From Porphyrobacter sp. HT-58-2 (GTDB taxonomy: Bacteria; Pseudomonadota; Alphaproteobacteria; Sphingomonadales; Sphingomonadaceae), in NCBI RefSeq assembly GCF_002952215.1, contig NZ_CP022600.1:2852001-2916000 (forward strand): a DNA stretch of 64,000 bases. The letters are read 5' to 3'. The notes under the pieces are model-generated. The model was not told the DNA's origin. It saw nothing but the letters and a program-made list of their open reading frames with translations, and did not search any database. Positions 18,876 through 26,216 of the stretch are shown here, one piece after another. The position numbers and the translations under genes are program-made. Numbering within the stretch: the first letter of the stretch is position 1; every line of letters starts with the position of its first letter.

Positions 18876-20122
18876 GCCTGACGGAAATCAATTTCGACGG
18901 GATTGTCGGCCCCTCGCACAATTATGCCGGCCTCAGCCTCGGGAACATCGCCAGCGCCAGCCATGCGGGCGACCCTTCCTACCCGCGCGCCGCCGCCCTG
19001 CAGGGTGTGGCGAAGATGCGCGGCAATCTCGCGCGGCTGGGCGTGCAGGGCTTCCTTTTGCCGCTGCCCCGCCCCAACCGCGCACTGACGCATGCGCTCA
19101 CGCTCGACGGCACCGAGCCGCCGCAATTGCGCGCCGCGCCGTGGTCGGCCTCGTCGATGTGGACCGCCAATGCCGCGACCGTCAGCCCCGCGCCCGATAC
19201 CGCCGACGGGCGCTGCCACCTGACGCCCGCGAACCTCGTCACCATGCTCCACCGCGCACAGGAATGGCCCGACACCAAGCGCCAGCTGGAAATCGCGTTC
19301 GGCAACACGGCGCACTTCACCATCCACGACGCGGTGCCGCCGACCTTCGGCGACGAAGGCGCGGCCAATCATATGCGGCTCTGCGACAGCCACGAGGCGT
19401 CCGGCGTCGAGGTGTTCGTTTACGGCAAGACCGGTGGCCGCTTTCCCGCGCGCCAGCACGAACAGGCCAGCCGCCTTGTCGCCCGCGCCCACGGGCTCGA
19501 TCCGGCGCGGACTGTGTTCATCGAGCAGAACCCTGAAGCCATCGCGGCAGGCGCGTTCCACAATGATGTAGTGGCGGTGGCGAATGGCCGGGTGCTGTTC
19601 ACCCATGACATGGCCTTCGCCGACCAGCAGGGCGCCTATGACGCGATCCGCGCGGCCTTCCCCGCGCTGGAGGTGGTCGAGGTGCCATCCAGCGCGGTCA
19701 GCTTGCAGGAGGCGATCCGCACCTACCTGTTCAACGCGCAACTCATCACTCTGCCGAGCGGCGAAATGGCGCTGATCGTGCCCGAGGAATGCCGCGAGAG
19801 CAAAGCCGTGTGGAGCTGGGTGGAGACGATGCTCGCCAGCAATGGCCCGATCCGGCAGGTGATCCCGGTCGATGTCCGGCAGTCGATGGCCAATGGCGGC
19901 GGCCCTGCCTGCCTGCGCCTGCGCGTCGTCTGCGATCCGGCCACGGTCGACCCGCGTTTCCTGCTCGACGAGGCCAAGGCCGATCTGATCGAACGCACCA
20001 TCGCTGCGCATTGGCCTGAACAGATCGATCCGTCCGATCTCGGCACACCCGCACTGGCAAACAGCGTAATCGCGGCACGTCTCGCCCTGCTTGATGCGCT
20101 CGACCTGACACAGCTTGGTTAA
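18872..20122 (+). CDS. astB: N-succinylarginine dihydrolase
   Basis: AstB removes two ammonia and CO2 from N2-succinylarginine to give N2-succinylornithine. The 416-residue product has the guanidine-modifying fold signatures: FDGIVGPSHNYAGLSLGN at residues 7-24, HDAVPPTFGDEGAANHMRL, the catalytic His in FHNDVVAVAN, and the nucleophile Cys in NGGGPACLRLRVV near the C-terminus. It overlaps astA by four bases. The remaining steps (AstC, AstD, AstE) are not encoded nearby, so they must be elsewhere or replaced. Confidence 0.96.
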   Translation: MSLTEINFDGIVGPSHNYAGLSLGNIASASHAGDPSYPRAAALQGVAKMRGNLARLGVQGFLLPLPRPNRALTHALTLDGTEPPQLRAAPWSASSMWTANAATVSPAPDTADGRCHLTPANLVTMLHRAQEWPDTKRQLEIAFGNTAHFTIHDAVPPTFGDEGAANHMRLCDSHEASGVEVFVYGKTGGRFPARQHEQASRLVARAHGLDPARTVFIEQNPEAIAAGAFHNDVVAVANGRVLFTHDMAFADQQGAYDAIRAAFPALEVVEVPSSAVSLQEAIRTYLFNAQLITLPSGEMALIVPEECRESKAVWSWVETMLASNGPIRQVIPVDVRQSMANGGGPACLRLRVVCDPATVDPRFLLDEAKADLIERTIAAHWPEQIDPSDLGTPALANSVIAARLALLDALDLTQLG

Positions 20123-20214
20123 CGCGTTTGGCGCATGCGCCGGAGCGGCGTAAGGTTACCCCAATGTTAAGGCGACTCAGCCCCGTGGCGGGTCGTAGCA
20201 CTTCGGGAGACGCC

Positions 20215-20472
20215 ATGCTGCGCAAGCTGGGACGGCTGTTCGTGATCAAGACGCGCTTTGAGGCGTTCGTGATCATCTACGCGCTGGCGCTCGGGGCAAC
20301 GGCGCGCGGCTCCGCCTATCTCGACGAATATCCCGGTGTCGGCGGCCAGTTGCTGTTCCTCGCCACCACCGGCGCCGTGTTCCTGGCGGGAGCAAAGATC
20401 CTTGATTGCATCCGGGCGGAAAGGGAACTGGCTGAACTGCGGGCGAAGACAGAACGGCCCGATTCCGCGTAA
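20215..20472 (+). CDS. small two-helix membrane protein of unknown function
   Basis: The 85-residue product has a basic N-terminus (MLRKLGRLFVIKTR), two membrane segments (EAFVIIYALALGATARG at about 17-33 and GGQLLFLATTGAVFLAGAKIL at about 47-67) and a short charged coiled tail (ECIRAERELAEL-like). The ATG at 20215 is preceded by GGGAG at five bases. A longer in-frame start at 20164 lacks this signal. It stands alone downstream of astB and upstream of a repeated TTGACG array. I do not recognise a family. Confidence 0.65.
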   Translation: MLRKLGRLFVIKTRFEAFVIIYALALGATARGSAYLDEYPGVGGQLLFLATTGAVFLAGAKILDCIRAERELAELRAKTERPDSA

Positions 20473-20539
20473 CGTCAACGATCTCTTGACCAGTGGTCGT
20501 CAACGTGCAATTGACGACTCGTCAGGAAGTTATTGACGG
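20473..20539. promoter_or_regulatory. array of CGTCAA/TTGAC(G) half-sites upstream of the HTH gene
   Basis: Five copies of one hexamer occur in 67 bases: CGTCAA at 20473 and 20498, TTGAC at 20486, and TTGACG at 20511 and 20534. The central pair forms a palindrome, TCGTCAA at 20497-20503 and TTGACGA at 20511-20517 with a 7-base centre. The last copy overlaps the start region of the downstream helix-turn-helix gene. This looks like an operator cluster, possibly for autoregulation, with some copies doubling as -35 elements. Confidence 0.45.
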
Positions 20540-20550
20540 GGAAACTGCAC

Positions 20551-21090
20551 GTGAACATCACCGAACAGAAAGCAATGCGCGACCGGGTCGGCGCCTTGAT
20601 GATCGCCTGGGCTAAGGAACAGGAGCCGCCTTTCACTGGGGAGAACCGCGAGGGCTTTGAAGAGGCGATCCTTGCGGCCCATCTTATCGCAGACGAAGGC
20701 AGGATCGTTCTGCACCGATGGGTAGAAGCCGCGCGCCGTTCCGGCATCAGCTGGAGCGAGATCGGCGATGCGCTTGGCATCTCCAAACAAGCCGCCCAGC
20801 AGCGCTTCCGCACACCCGGAACGGATGCAAACGATGAACTCGTGGGAGGTGGCGAGAAAGTGATCCGCTATGGCGCGCATGCCTTCAACGAGATGAGCAT
20901 TTTGCGAGAAGAAGGCCGTCAGGGACACGAACTGATCGGCGTCGGCCCGCTGCAACTGTCCTTCCGGCGCACCGATGTATGTTGGGAGTACCGGCGCGTG
21001 ATTGGCGGCAGCGCCGCGCTGGCCCGCGATGGCTGGATCGAGGTCGCCAGCTGGCTGCCGTTTGTCTACTTCAAGCGTCCGGCACGGTGA
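20551..21090 (+). CDS. uncharacterised protein with helix-turn-helix segment
   Basis: The 179-residue cytosolic protein has a likely DNA-binding helix-turn-helix at about residues 57-85 (HRWVEAARRSGISWSEIGDA, then LGISKQAAQQRF), the type seen in small regulators with a SKQAAQQR recognition helix. The C-terminal part (GAHAFNEMSILREEGRQGHELIGVGPLQLSFRR and DGWIEVASWLPFVYFKRP) is a separate compact domain. The start is uncertain: GTG 20551 is listed, and a TTG at 20533 with AGGA upstream or an ATG 24 bases downstream are alternatives. The repeated TTGACG motifs just upstream suggest it may control itself. Function unknown. Confidence 0.65.
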   Translation: MNITEQKAMRDRVGALMIAWAKEQEPPFTGENREGFEEAILAAHLIADEGRIVLHRWVEAARRSGISWSEIGDALGISKQAAQQRFRTPGTDANDELVGGGEKVIRYGAHAFNEMSILREEGRQGHELIGVGPLQLSFRRTDVCWEYRRVIGGSAALARDGWIEVASWLPFVYFKRPAR

Positions 21091-21124
21091 TGGATGAGGT
21101 GGGGGATTCTGTTGCTAGGCTCCC

Positions 21125-21472
21125 CCGGGCCCCCGGTTTCCGATTCTGTTACCCGGTTCGGTCCGAACCGTGCTCTAAGCTTTGTAAATTCAGGCCGTTA
21201 GGCCGTCACATTACGCAGCGAGAGCAAGTGCTTCGTTGTCGTTGGCACTTATGGGTTTTGAGCCTTTAACGGGTTACTCAGCCCGGACGAAAACACTGCT
21301 TTTCAACACACGTCGATCCTGGTTCGGCCCCTCCAGCTGAGCCGCTCGGTCGGCACGCTTGATGCGTGCTGGCCGCGTGGCCCAGATGGTGGAGCCGCCG
21401 GGTACTGCCCCCGGGTCCGTTGCATCTATTGCACAGCGCAATTTATCGTCATAGCCGGGCGAACCCGGCAGG
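21125..21472 (-). ncRNA. ssrA: permuted two-piece transfer-messenger RNA
   Basis: tmRNA rescues stalled ribosomes and tags nascent peptides for proteolysis. Read on the minus strand, the acceptor piece comes first. It starts near 21470 with a GCCGGG-UUCG-CCCGGC hairpin (21469-21454), then a T-arm-like CCGGG/CCCGG stem with loop GGCAGTA, and ends CGGCTCCACCA at 21387. A spacer with two hairpins (21386-21332) follows. The coding piece then opens GGGGCCGAACCAGGATCGACG at 21331. GGGGCCG pairs with CGGCTCC of the acceptor end, including G3-U70, the alanyl-tRNA identity pair. A tag frame lies at 21246-21211. This is the circularly permuted alphaproteobacterial arrangement. The outer 3' end is estimated, not seen. 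Confidence 0.93.
21211..21246 (-). other. ssrA: tmRNA proteolysis-tag reading frame (ANDNEALALAA, stop)
   Basis: The codons GCC AAC GAC AAC GAA GCA and onward encode ANDNEALALAA followed by TAA. The tag has the ANDN start and hydrophobic ALAA end recognised by ClpXP-type proteases. GCC is the resume codon, preceded by CCATAAGT, as in other tmRNAs. Confidence 0.93.
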
Positions 21473-21476
21473 AACC

Positions 21477-21504
21477 GATATAGCGCGGCAATCCTGAATG
21501 TGAA
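21477..21504 (-). promoter_or_regulatory. candidate promoter of ssrA
   Basis: On the minus strand, TTCACA (21504-21499) and TATATC (21482-21477) are 16 bases apart. Initiation about 7 bases further on would place the 5' end at about 21470, exactly where the first hairpin of the tmRNA acceptor piece begins. Confidence 0.5.
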
Positions 21505-21548
21505 GTGGACGAGCTTTTGTTTGATGCACGCCCCTCCGGGCGCACGTA

Positions 21549-21617
21549 TCCTCGCTCACACGGCCTGAAGGCCGCGTCGCTGCGGGCGGGCGGTCGCCCT
21601 TGCGGCCCTGCGGGCCG
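21549..21617. repeat. 69-bp structured dispersed repeat, copy B
   Basis: This is 60/69 identical to the copy at 6491-6559 and lies in the same orientation. It keeps all three hairpins although the bases differ: CGGCCT/AGGCCG with a GA loop, GGGCG/CGCCC with a GT loop, and CGGCCC/GGGCCG. Like copy A it sits immediately 3' of a minus-strand gene, here mscL. Confidence 0.85.
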
Positions 21618-21643
21618 TTTGGCGCAGACATCCGGCCCCTACT

Positions 21644-22063
21644 CTACTTCTTCAGCGCGTCGCGGATCTCGGTGAGCAGTTCGACTTCGGTCGGCCCGGC
21701 CGGCGCCGCTTCTTCCGGCTTCGAAAACTGCGCGGCCACCTTGTTCACATACCGCACCATCAGGAAGATGATGAAAGCGAGGATCAGGAAGTTGATCACC
21801 ACCGATACGAAAGCCCCCAGCCCGATCACGTTCGCCCCCGCCTCGCGCGCGGCGGCGAGCGGCGTGCCAGGCTCGACCTCCCCGGCAAGCACGATGTAAC
21901 GATCCGAGAAGTCGATATTGCCGAAGATCGCACCGACCACGGGCATGATGATCTCGTCCGTCAGCGACTTGACGATGGCCCCGAACGCCGCCCCGATGAT
22001 GACGCCCACGGCAAGATCCATGACGTTGCCCTTGGCGATGAAAGCCTTGAATTCAGACAGCAT
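21644..22063 (-). CDS. mscL: large-conductance mechanosensitive channel
   Basis: MscL opens under membrane tension to release solutes during osmotic downshock. The 139-residue product is standard size. It begins [28 protein letters not shown] with the conserved [13 protein letters not shown] pore helix, then a periplasmic loop and the second membrane helix ([25 protein letters not shown]), and ends in a charged cytoplasmic helix ([14 protein letters not shown]). The ATG at 22063 follows AAGGGGATC. It is divergent from lemA with 169 bases between. Confidence 0.97.
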   Translation of the reverse strand: MLSEFKAFIAKGNVMDLAVGVIIGAAFGAIVKSLTDEIIMPVVGAIFGNIDFSDRYIVLAGEVEPGTPLAAAREAGANVIGLGAFVSVVINFLILAFIIFLMVRYVNKVAAQFSKPEEAAPAGPTEVELLTEIRDALKK

Positions 22064-22148
22064 GACGATCCCCTTCTTGTTTGCTGCTGAGCATGCTTTG
22101 GCACTCTCGCCATGGCCTGCCAAGTCACCGCACGATCCCTTCCACCGC

Positions 22149-22176
22149 TTGAACCGCGAAAGTGGTGTGCTATATG
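22149..22176 (+). promoter_or_regulatory. candidate sigma-70-type promoter of lemA
   Basis: TTGAAC at 22149-22154 and TATATG at 22171-22176 are 16 bases apart, placed 57 bases before the lemA start in the mscL-lemA divergent gap. The match was made by eye. Confidence 0.4.
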
Positions 22177-22232
22177 CACAATACAGGAACACCTCGCCGG
22201 GCAAGACCCGTGCGACACGGAGGGATCAGTTG

Positions 22233-22835
22233 ATGAAATTCACCACCATGCTGCGCGGCGCCTTTGCCGCTGTCGCCGCGCTCGGCCTTGCCGCCTGCGG
22301 GATCAATTCCGTCCCGGCGGCCGAGGAAGAGGCCAAGGCCAAGTGGGCCGATGTCGAGGCGCAGTTCCAGCGCCGTGCCAACCTCATCCCCAACCTCGCC
22401 GAGGTCGCCAAGGGCGCGGCCGAGAACGAGCGCACCATCCTCACCCAGGTGACTGAGGCGCGCGCCAAGGCCACAAGTGTCAACATCACCGGCGATGATC
22501 TCAATGATCCGGCCAAGATGGAAGAATTCGCCGCTGCACAAAGCCAGCTTGGCGCCGGTATCGGCCGTCTGCTTGCCAGTTTCGAGGCCTATCCGCAGAT
22601 CCAGTCGAACCAAAACTTCCTCGCGCTGCAAAGCCAGCTGGAAGGGACGGAGAACCGCATTGCCGTGGCCATCCGCGACTACAACGAAGCGGTGCGCAAG
22701 TATAACACCACGATCCGCACCTTCCCCGACACGATCGGCGCCAATATCATCCACGGGGCTGAACCGATGGTGCCTTACAAGGCCGTGACCGAAGGTGCTG
22801 AAGCCGCCCCGACGCTCGACATGACGTCGAACTGA
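22233..22835 (+). CDS. lemA: LemA family lipoprotein
   Basis: The 200-residue protein begins MKFTTMLRGAFAAVAALGLAACG, a lipoprotein signal with a lipobox Cys, and continues as the LemA helical domain: WADVEAQFQRRANLIPNLAEVAKGAAENERTIL (the YQRRxDLIPNLVxxVKG-type signature), LLASFEAYPQIQSNQNFLALQSQLEGTENRIAVAIRDYNEAVRKYNT, and a conserved tail TIRTFPD. It heads an operon with two TPM-domain genes, the usual LemA partners. The role is poorly defined, with an envelope function likely. Confidence 0.93.
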   Translation: MKFTTMLRGAFAAVAALGLAACGINSVPAAEEEAKAKWADVEAQFQRRANLIPNLAEVAKGAAENERTILTQVTEARAKATSVNITGDDLNDPAKMEEFAAAQSQLGAGIGRLLASFEAYPQIQSNQNFLALQSQLEGTENRIAVAIRDYNEAVRKYNTTIRTFPDTIGANIIHGAEPMVPYKAVTEGAEAAPTLDMTSN

Positions 22836-22840
22836 CCGGC

Positions 22841-23695
22841 GTGCTGCGTCGCCTGATCCTTTTGCTCGCGCTGGCGGGGGCGTGGCTTGCTGCCCCTGCT
22901 GCCGCGCAGCCGCAATTTCCCGAGCTGACCGGGCGGGTGGTGGACAATGCCGACCTGCTCTCCCCGGAGGCTGAGGCGGCTCTGACGGCCAAGCTTGAGG
23001 CGCTGGAGGCACAGTCACAGCGGCAACTGGTGGTCGCCACCATTCCTGATCTGCAAGGCTATGATATCTCGGACTATGGTTATCAGCTCGGCCGTGCATG
23101 GGGGCTTGGCGATGCGCAGCGCAATGACGGCGCGCTGCTGCTGGTCGCGCCCAATGATCGCAAGGTGCGGATCGAGGTCGGCTATGGTCTTGAAGGCTAT
23201 CTCACCGATGCCCTGTCGGCGCTGATCATCCAGAACCAGATCCTGCCGCGTTTCCGTGATGGCGACTTTCCCGGCGGGATCGAAGCCGGAACGGACGCGA
23301 TCATCGCCCAGTTGCAATTGCCGCCCGAAGAAGCCGCGCGCATCGCGGCCGAGGCGGGGGCCAAGCGCAAGAGCGACGGGGGCTTCCCGGTGGGCGTGCT
23401 GATCTGGCTGGCCTTCATGTTCTTCTTCTTCATCCTCCCGCTCCTTGCCGGACGCGGGCGACGGCGGAAGTATCGCTCAAAGGGCGAAGGCCCGTGGGGA
23501 AGCCGAGGGCGCGATCTTGGCGATACGGCGCGCGACGTGATCCTGTGGGAAGTCGGCAGCGCGATCCTGCGCGGGGCGCTGTCGGGCAGCGACAATGACG
23601 GCGGCGGCTGGGGCGGCGGAGGCGGCTTTGGGGGCGGCGGTTTTTCCGGCGGCGGCGGTTCGTTCGGAGGCGGCGGCGCCTCGGGAGGATGGTGA
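22841..23695 (+). CDS. TPM-domain (YgcG-like) membrane protein
   Basis: The 284-residue product has a signal peptide ending near AAPAAAQ, then a TPM domain at about residues 27-150 (FPELTGRVVDNADLLSPEAEAAL, VVATIPDLQGYDISDYGYQLGRAWGLGDAQRNDGALLLVAP, VRIEVGYGLEGYLTD). A membrane segment (VGVLIWLAFMFFFFILPLLAG) at about 178-200 is followed by a Gly/Ser/Phe-rich tail ending GGASGGW. The GTG at 22841 is five bases after the lemA stop. LemA-TPM pairs are widespread. TPM domains have been linked to membrane protein quality control and phosphatase-like activity, but the role here is unproven. Confidence 0.9.
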   Translation: MLRRLILLLALAGAWLAAPAAAQPQFPELTGRVVDNADLLSPEAEAALTAKLEALEAQSQRQLVVATIPDLQGYDISDYGYQLGRAWGLGDAQRNDGALLLVAPNDRKVRIEVGYGLEGYLTDALSALIIQNQILPRFRDGDFPGGIEAGTDAIIAQLQLPPEEAARIAAEAGAKRKSDGGFPVGVLIWLAFMFFFFILPLLAGRGRRRKYRSKGEGPWGSRGRDLGDTARDVILWEVGSAILRGALSGSDNDGGGWGGGGGFGGGGFSGGGGSFGGGGASGGW

Positions 23696-23698
23696 GCC

Positions 23699-24372
23699 AT
23701 GGCCTATCTCGATGAAGCCGGGCACGCGCTGGTCAGCGCCGCTGTGACCGAGGCCGAAAGCGCCACCTCGGGCGAGATCGTCACTGTGCTGGCGGATCGT
23801 AGTGATGGCTACACCGATGTCGCGCTGCTGTGGGCCGTGGGCGCGGCCTTTACCGTGATGAGCGTGTTTGCCGCCCTCCCCAGCCCTTCCTTGATCTGTG
23901 GGACAGCCTGATCGGCGGCTGGGGCCATGAATGGATCACGGGCGAGCTGGCCAGCATGGTGATCGGTCTCGGGCTCGTCACCTTCGCGGCTGTGCTGCTG
24001 GTGCAGCAATGGGAGCCGCTGAAATTCGCGCTGATCCCCGGCCCCACCAAGACGATCCGCGTTCACAATCAGGCGGTGCGCCAGTTCAAGGTCGGGGCGC
24101 AAGGCCGCACCACCGGGCACACCGGCGTGCTGATCTACCTCTCGATGCGCGAACACCGCGCCGAAATCGTCGCGGATGAAAGCATCGCTGCCAAGGTGCC
24201 TGCCGAGGTCTGGGGCGAGGCGATGGGCGACATGCTCGTCGAGATCCGCAAGGGCCGCATCGCCGAAGGTCTCGCGGTGGGTATCCGCGATGTCGGCTTC
24301 GTGCTCGCCCAGCATTTCCCGCGCGGTGGCGAGGATGTGAACGAACTGCCCGACCGGCTGATCGAAGTGTGA
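23699..24372 (+). pseudogene. second TPM-domain protein, split by a one-base frameshift
   Basis: The frame opens with MAYLDEAGHALVSAAVTEAE SATSGEIVTVLADRS in two blocks and a membrane segment, then ends early at 23911. The rest of the same protein continues in another frame: PFLDLWDSLIGGWGHEW, a second membrane helix, FKVGAQGRTTGHTGVLIYLS, DESIAAKVPAEVWGEAMGDML, and stops at 24372. Restoring one base in the C-rich run at 23871-23885 (GCCGCCCTCCCCAGCCC) joins them into about 224 residues, the usual length for this second TPM gene of lemA operons. It may be a real mutation or a base-calling error. The start is 3 bases after the preceding stop. Confidence 0.8.
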
Positions 24373-24445
24373 CGATTTAGCCTCTTGACCCGTCGCGCCC
24401 CAGGCTGTGGAAGGACGGTTCCATCCCTCCTGACGGAGCCTTCCC

Positions 24446-25006
24446 TTGATCAAAGACCGCGATGCCGATCTGCCCGAAGTGGTGCAGTGGGAGGGCAAGT
24501 TCATCACCGCCAAGACGCGGGGGCGCTGGGAATATGTCGGCCGCGCGCGCGGCATCCGTGCAGCGGCGATCATCGCGCTGGACGTCGATCCGGACGGCAC
24601 CCGCCACGTGATCCTCGTCAGCCAGTACCGCGTGCCGCTTGGACGCTTCAGTCTCGAAATTCCCGCCGGGCTCGTCGGCGATGATGCCGGGAGCGAGGGA
24701 GAAGGCGCCACAGCCGCTGCCGCGCGCGAGCTGGAGGAGGAAACCGGCTACCGCGCCGGGCGGCTTGATGTGCTGGGGGAGTTCTACTCCTCGCCCGGCA
24801 TGGTCTCGGAATGCTTCACGCTGCTGAAGGCGACCAGTCTGGAACGGGTCAGCGAAGGCGGCGGCACCGAAGGCGAGAATATCACCGTCCACCGCGTGGC
24901 CCTGCGCGACCTGTCACGCTTCGTGGCCGAATGGCGGCGCGCGGGCCATGCTGTCGATGTGCGGATCGCGATGTTGCTGACACCGGGATACTTGGGAGAG
25001 GAATAG
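24446..25006 (+). CDS. Nudix hydrolase, ADP-ribose pyrophosphatase type
   Basis: The 186-residue cytosolic enzyme has a Nudix box whose core is E-x7-RELEEETGY (Glu in GEG, then RELEEETGYRAG), preceded by the ADP-ribose pyrophosphatase signature FSLEIPAGLVG and followed by FYSSPGMVSECFTLLKAT. The segment between the initial Gly and the box is two residues longer than the textbook spacing. The TTG start at 24446 is preceded by GGAG at eight bases; no ATG or GTG fits the family N-terminus. An SDR gene follows after 3 bases, so the two form an operon. Substrate is not certain. Confidence 0.88.
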   Translation: MIKDRDADLPEVVQWEGKFITAKTRGRWEYVGRARGIRAAAIIALDVDPDGTRHVILVSQYRVPLGRFSLEIPAGLVGDDAGSEGEGATAAAARELEEETGYRAGRLDVLGEFYSSPGMVSECFTLLKATSLERVSEGGGTEGENITVHRVALRDLSRFVAEWRRAGHAVDVRIAMLLTPGYLGEE

Positions 25007-25009
25007 ACT

Positions 25010-25792
25010 ATGGCAGGACGTGTAGCGGGCAAGCTGGCTCTCGTAACGGGCGGTGCCCAGGGCCTGGGCCGGGCGCATTGCATCCGGCTGGCGCAGGAAG
25101 GCGCGCGGGTGCTGGCGACCGATATCAACGGTGCGGGCGCAGAAGAAACCGCGGCGATCATCAACGCTGAGATGGGCGCAGGCACGGCGTTCGGCATGGC
25201 GCATGATGTGACCGACCCGGCGCAGTGGGAAGCCGCCATTGATGCCGCGCGCGAGCAGCTCGGCGGATTGAACGTGCTGGTCAACAATGCCGGGATCGGC
25301 GTGCCGGGCAATATCGAGGCCTGCACCTTCGAAGACTGGCAACGCTGCTTCGACATCAACGTCAACTCGATCTTCCACGGCTGCCAGAAGGCCCTGCCCC
25401 TGATGCGCGAACACGCGCCGGGGTCGATCATCAACATCTCGTCCATCGCAGGGCTGATCGCCAGCGATACGATGCCCGCCTACAACGCGAGCAAGGCAGC
25501 AGTGTGGATGCTGTCGAAGTCGATTGCGCTGCACTGCGCCAAGAAGAGCATGAACATCCGCTGCAATTCGGTCCATCCGACCTTCGTCGATACGCCCATT
25601 CTGGACGGGACGGCGCGCTCGGCTCAGCTTGACAAGGATGTGCTGCTGGAGAAGCTGGCGCGGCAGATCCCCTTGAAATTCGTGGGCGAGCCGAACGATA
25701 TCGCCAACGCGGTGGTCTATCTGGCGAGCGATGAAAGCCGCTTCATGACCGGCGCAGAGCTGAAGCTCGATGGCGGTATCTCGGCGATGTAA
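25010..25792 (+). CDS. short-chain dehydrogenase/reductase
   Basis: The 260-residue classical SDR has the NAD(P)-binding motif TGGAQGLGRAH at residues 13-23, an acidic residue after the second strand (ATDIN) that favours NAD, NNAGIG, INISSIAGL with the catalytic Ser, and YNASKAA with the Tyr-Lys pair. The C-terminus DGGISAM is typical. The overall sequence resembles 3-alpha/7-alpha hydroxysteroid or cyclopentanol-type dehydrogenases, but the substrate cannot be assigned. GGAGAGGAA lies before the ATG. The gene ends four bases before a strong terminator. Confidence 0.92.
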   Translation: MAGRVAGKLALVTGGAQGLGRAHCIRLAQEGARVLATDINGAGAEETAAIINAEMGAGTAFGMAHDVTDPAQWEAAIDAAREQLGGLNVLVNNAGIGVPGNIEACTFEDWQRCFDINVNSIFHGCQKALPLMREHAPGSIINISSIAGLIASDTMPAYNASKAAVWMLSKSIALHCAKKSMNIRCNSVHPTFVDTPILDGTARSAQLDKDVLLEKLARQIPLKFVGEPNDIANAVVYLASDESRFMTGAELKLDGGISAM

Positions 25793-25795
25793 TGG

Positions 25796-25821
25796 ATTGA
25801 GGGGCCTCGCGGCCCCTCAAT
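25796..25821. terminator. bidirectional terminator between SDR and pspC
   Basis: ATTGAGGGGCC at 25796-25806 and GGCCCCTCAAT at 25811-25821 form a perfect 11-bp stem with a TCGC loop between two convergent genes. The pspC stop codon lies inside the right arm. Confidence 0.85.
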
Positions 25822-26032
25822 CGGCGATCAGTGCAATCGCGAGGTAGATCAGGATAAAGCTGCCGAAGCCGAACAGCGTCCCGAGCACGAAGCCGATCCG
25901 CACAAGCAGCGGGTCGATGTCGAAATAGTTGCCGATCCCGGCGCACACGCCGAACAGCTTGCCGCTGGTCTTGTCGAGCCGGAAGCCCGCGCGGGGCGGC
26001 TTGCCGCCGGATTGGCCCATGATGTCGTTCAT
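25817..26032 (-). CDS. PspC-domain membrane protein
   Basis: The 71-residue product is essentially one PspC domain: FRLDKTSGKLFGVCAGIGNYFDIDP followed by a membrane segment LVRIGFVLGTLFGFGSFILIYLAIALIAD. PspC proteins sense or transmit envelope stress. Other psp genes (pspA, pspB, pspF) are not in view. AAGGAG precedes the start. It is the last gene of a minus-strand run after the two 37-residue peptides, with a 31-base gap. Confidence 0.92.
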   Translation of the reverse strand: MNDIMGQSGGKPPRAGFRLDKTSGKLFGVCAGIGNYFDIDPLLVRIGFVLGTLFGFGSFILIYLAIALIAD

Positions 26033-26063
26033 CTCAGATGGTCTCCTTGGTAACGGGTGGCAG

Positions 26064-26177
26064 TCAGGCGATCATGCCGGGACTGGCGGGAATGATCGCA
26101 TAGGCAAAGCTGGCGACAGTCAGAATGACAGCGAAAGCAGCCGAAGCGAAACGGGCGTTGTTGTCTTGGCCGAACAT
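26064..26177 (-). CDS. 37-residue single-helix membrane peptide (paralogue 2)
   Basis: A frame of 38 codons encodes MFGQDNNARFASAAFAVILT at residues 1-20 and then VASFAYAIIPASPGMIA at 21-37. It aligns along its whole length with the gene just upstream (26217-26330): a charged/polar N-terminus, one hydrophobic helix at about residues 12-30, and an almost identical FAYAIIPASP..IA end. GAAGGA lies before the ATG. Two such genes in tandem with good ribosome-binding sites argue for real coding. The function is unknown. Position between its paralogue and pspC suggests an envelope role. Confidence 0.72.
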   Translation of the reverse strand: MFGQDNNARFASAAFAVILTVASFAYAIIPASPGMIA

Positions 26178-26216
26178 GGAAAAATCATCCTTCTTGAAAA
26201 TGTCGCGCCTGAACGA

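Noticed and set aside
21449..21631. Minus-strand frame of 60 codons beside ssrA
   Set aside because: It runs through the 69-bp repeat and the start of ssrA; its peptide is just a translation of the repeat (a similar one appears at copy A).
23581..23694. GGCGGC-type tandem repeat at the end of the first TPM gene
   Set aside because: It simply encodes the Gly/Phe/Ser-rich tail typical of this family.
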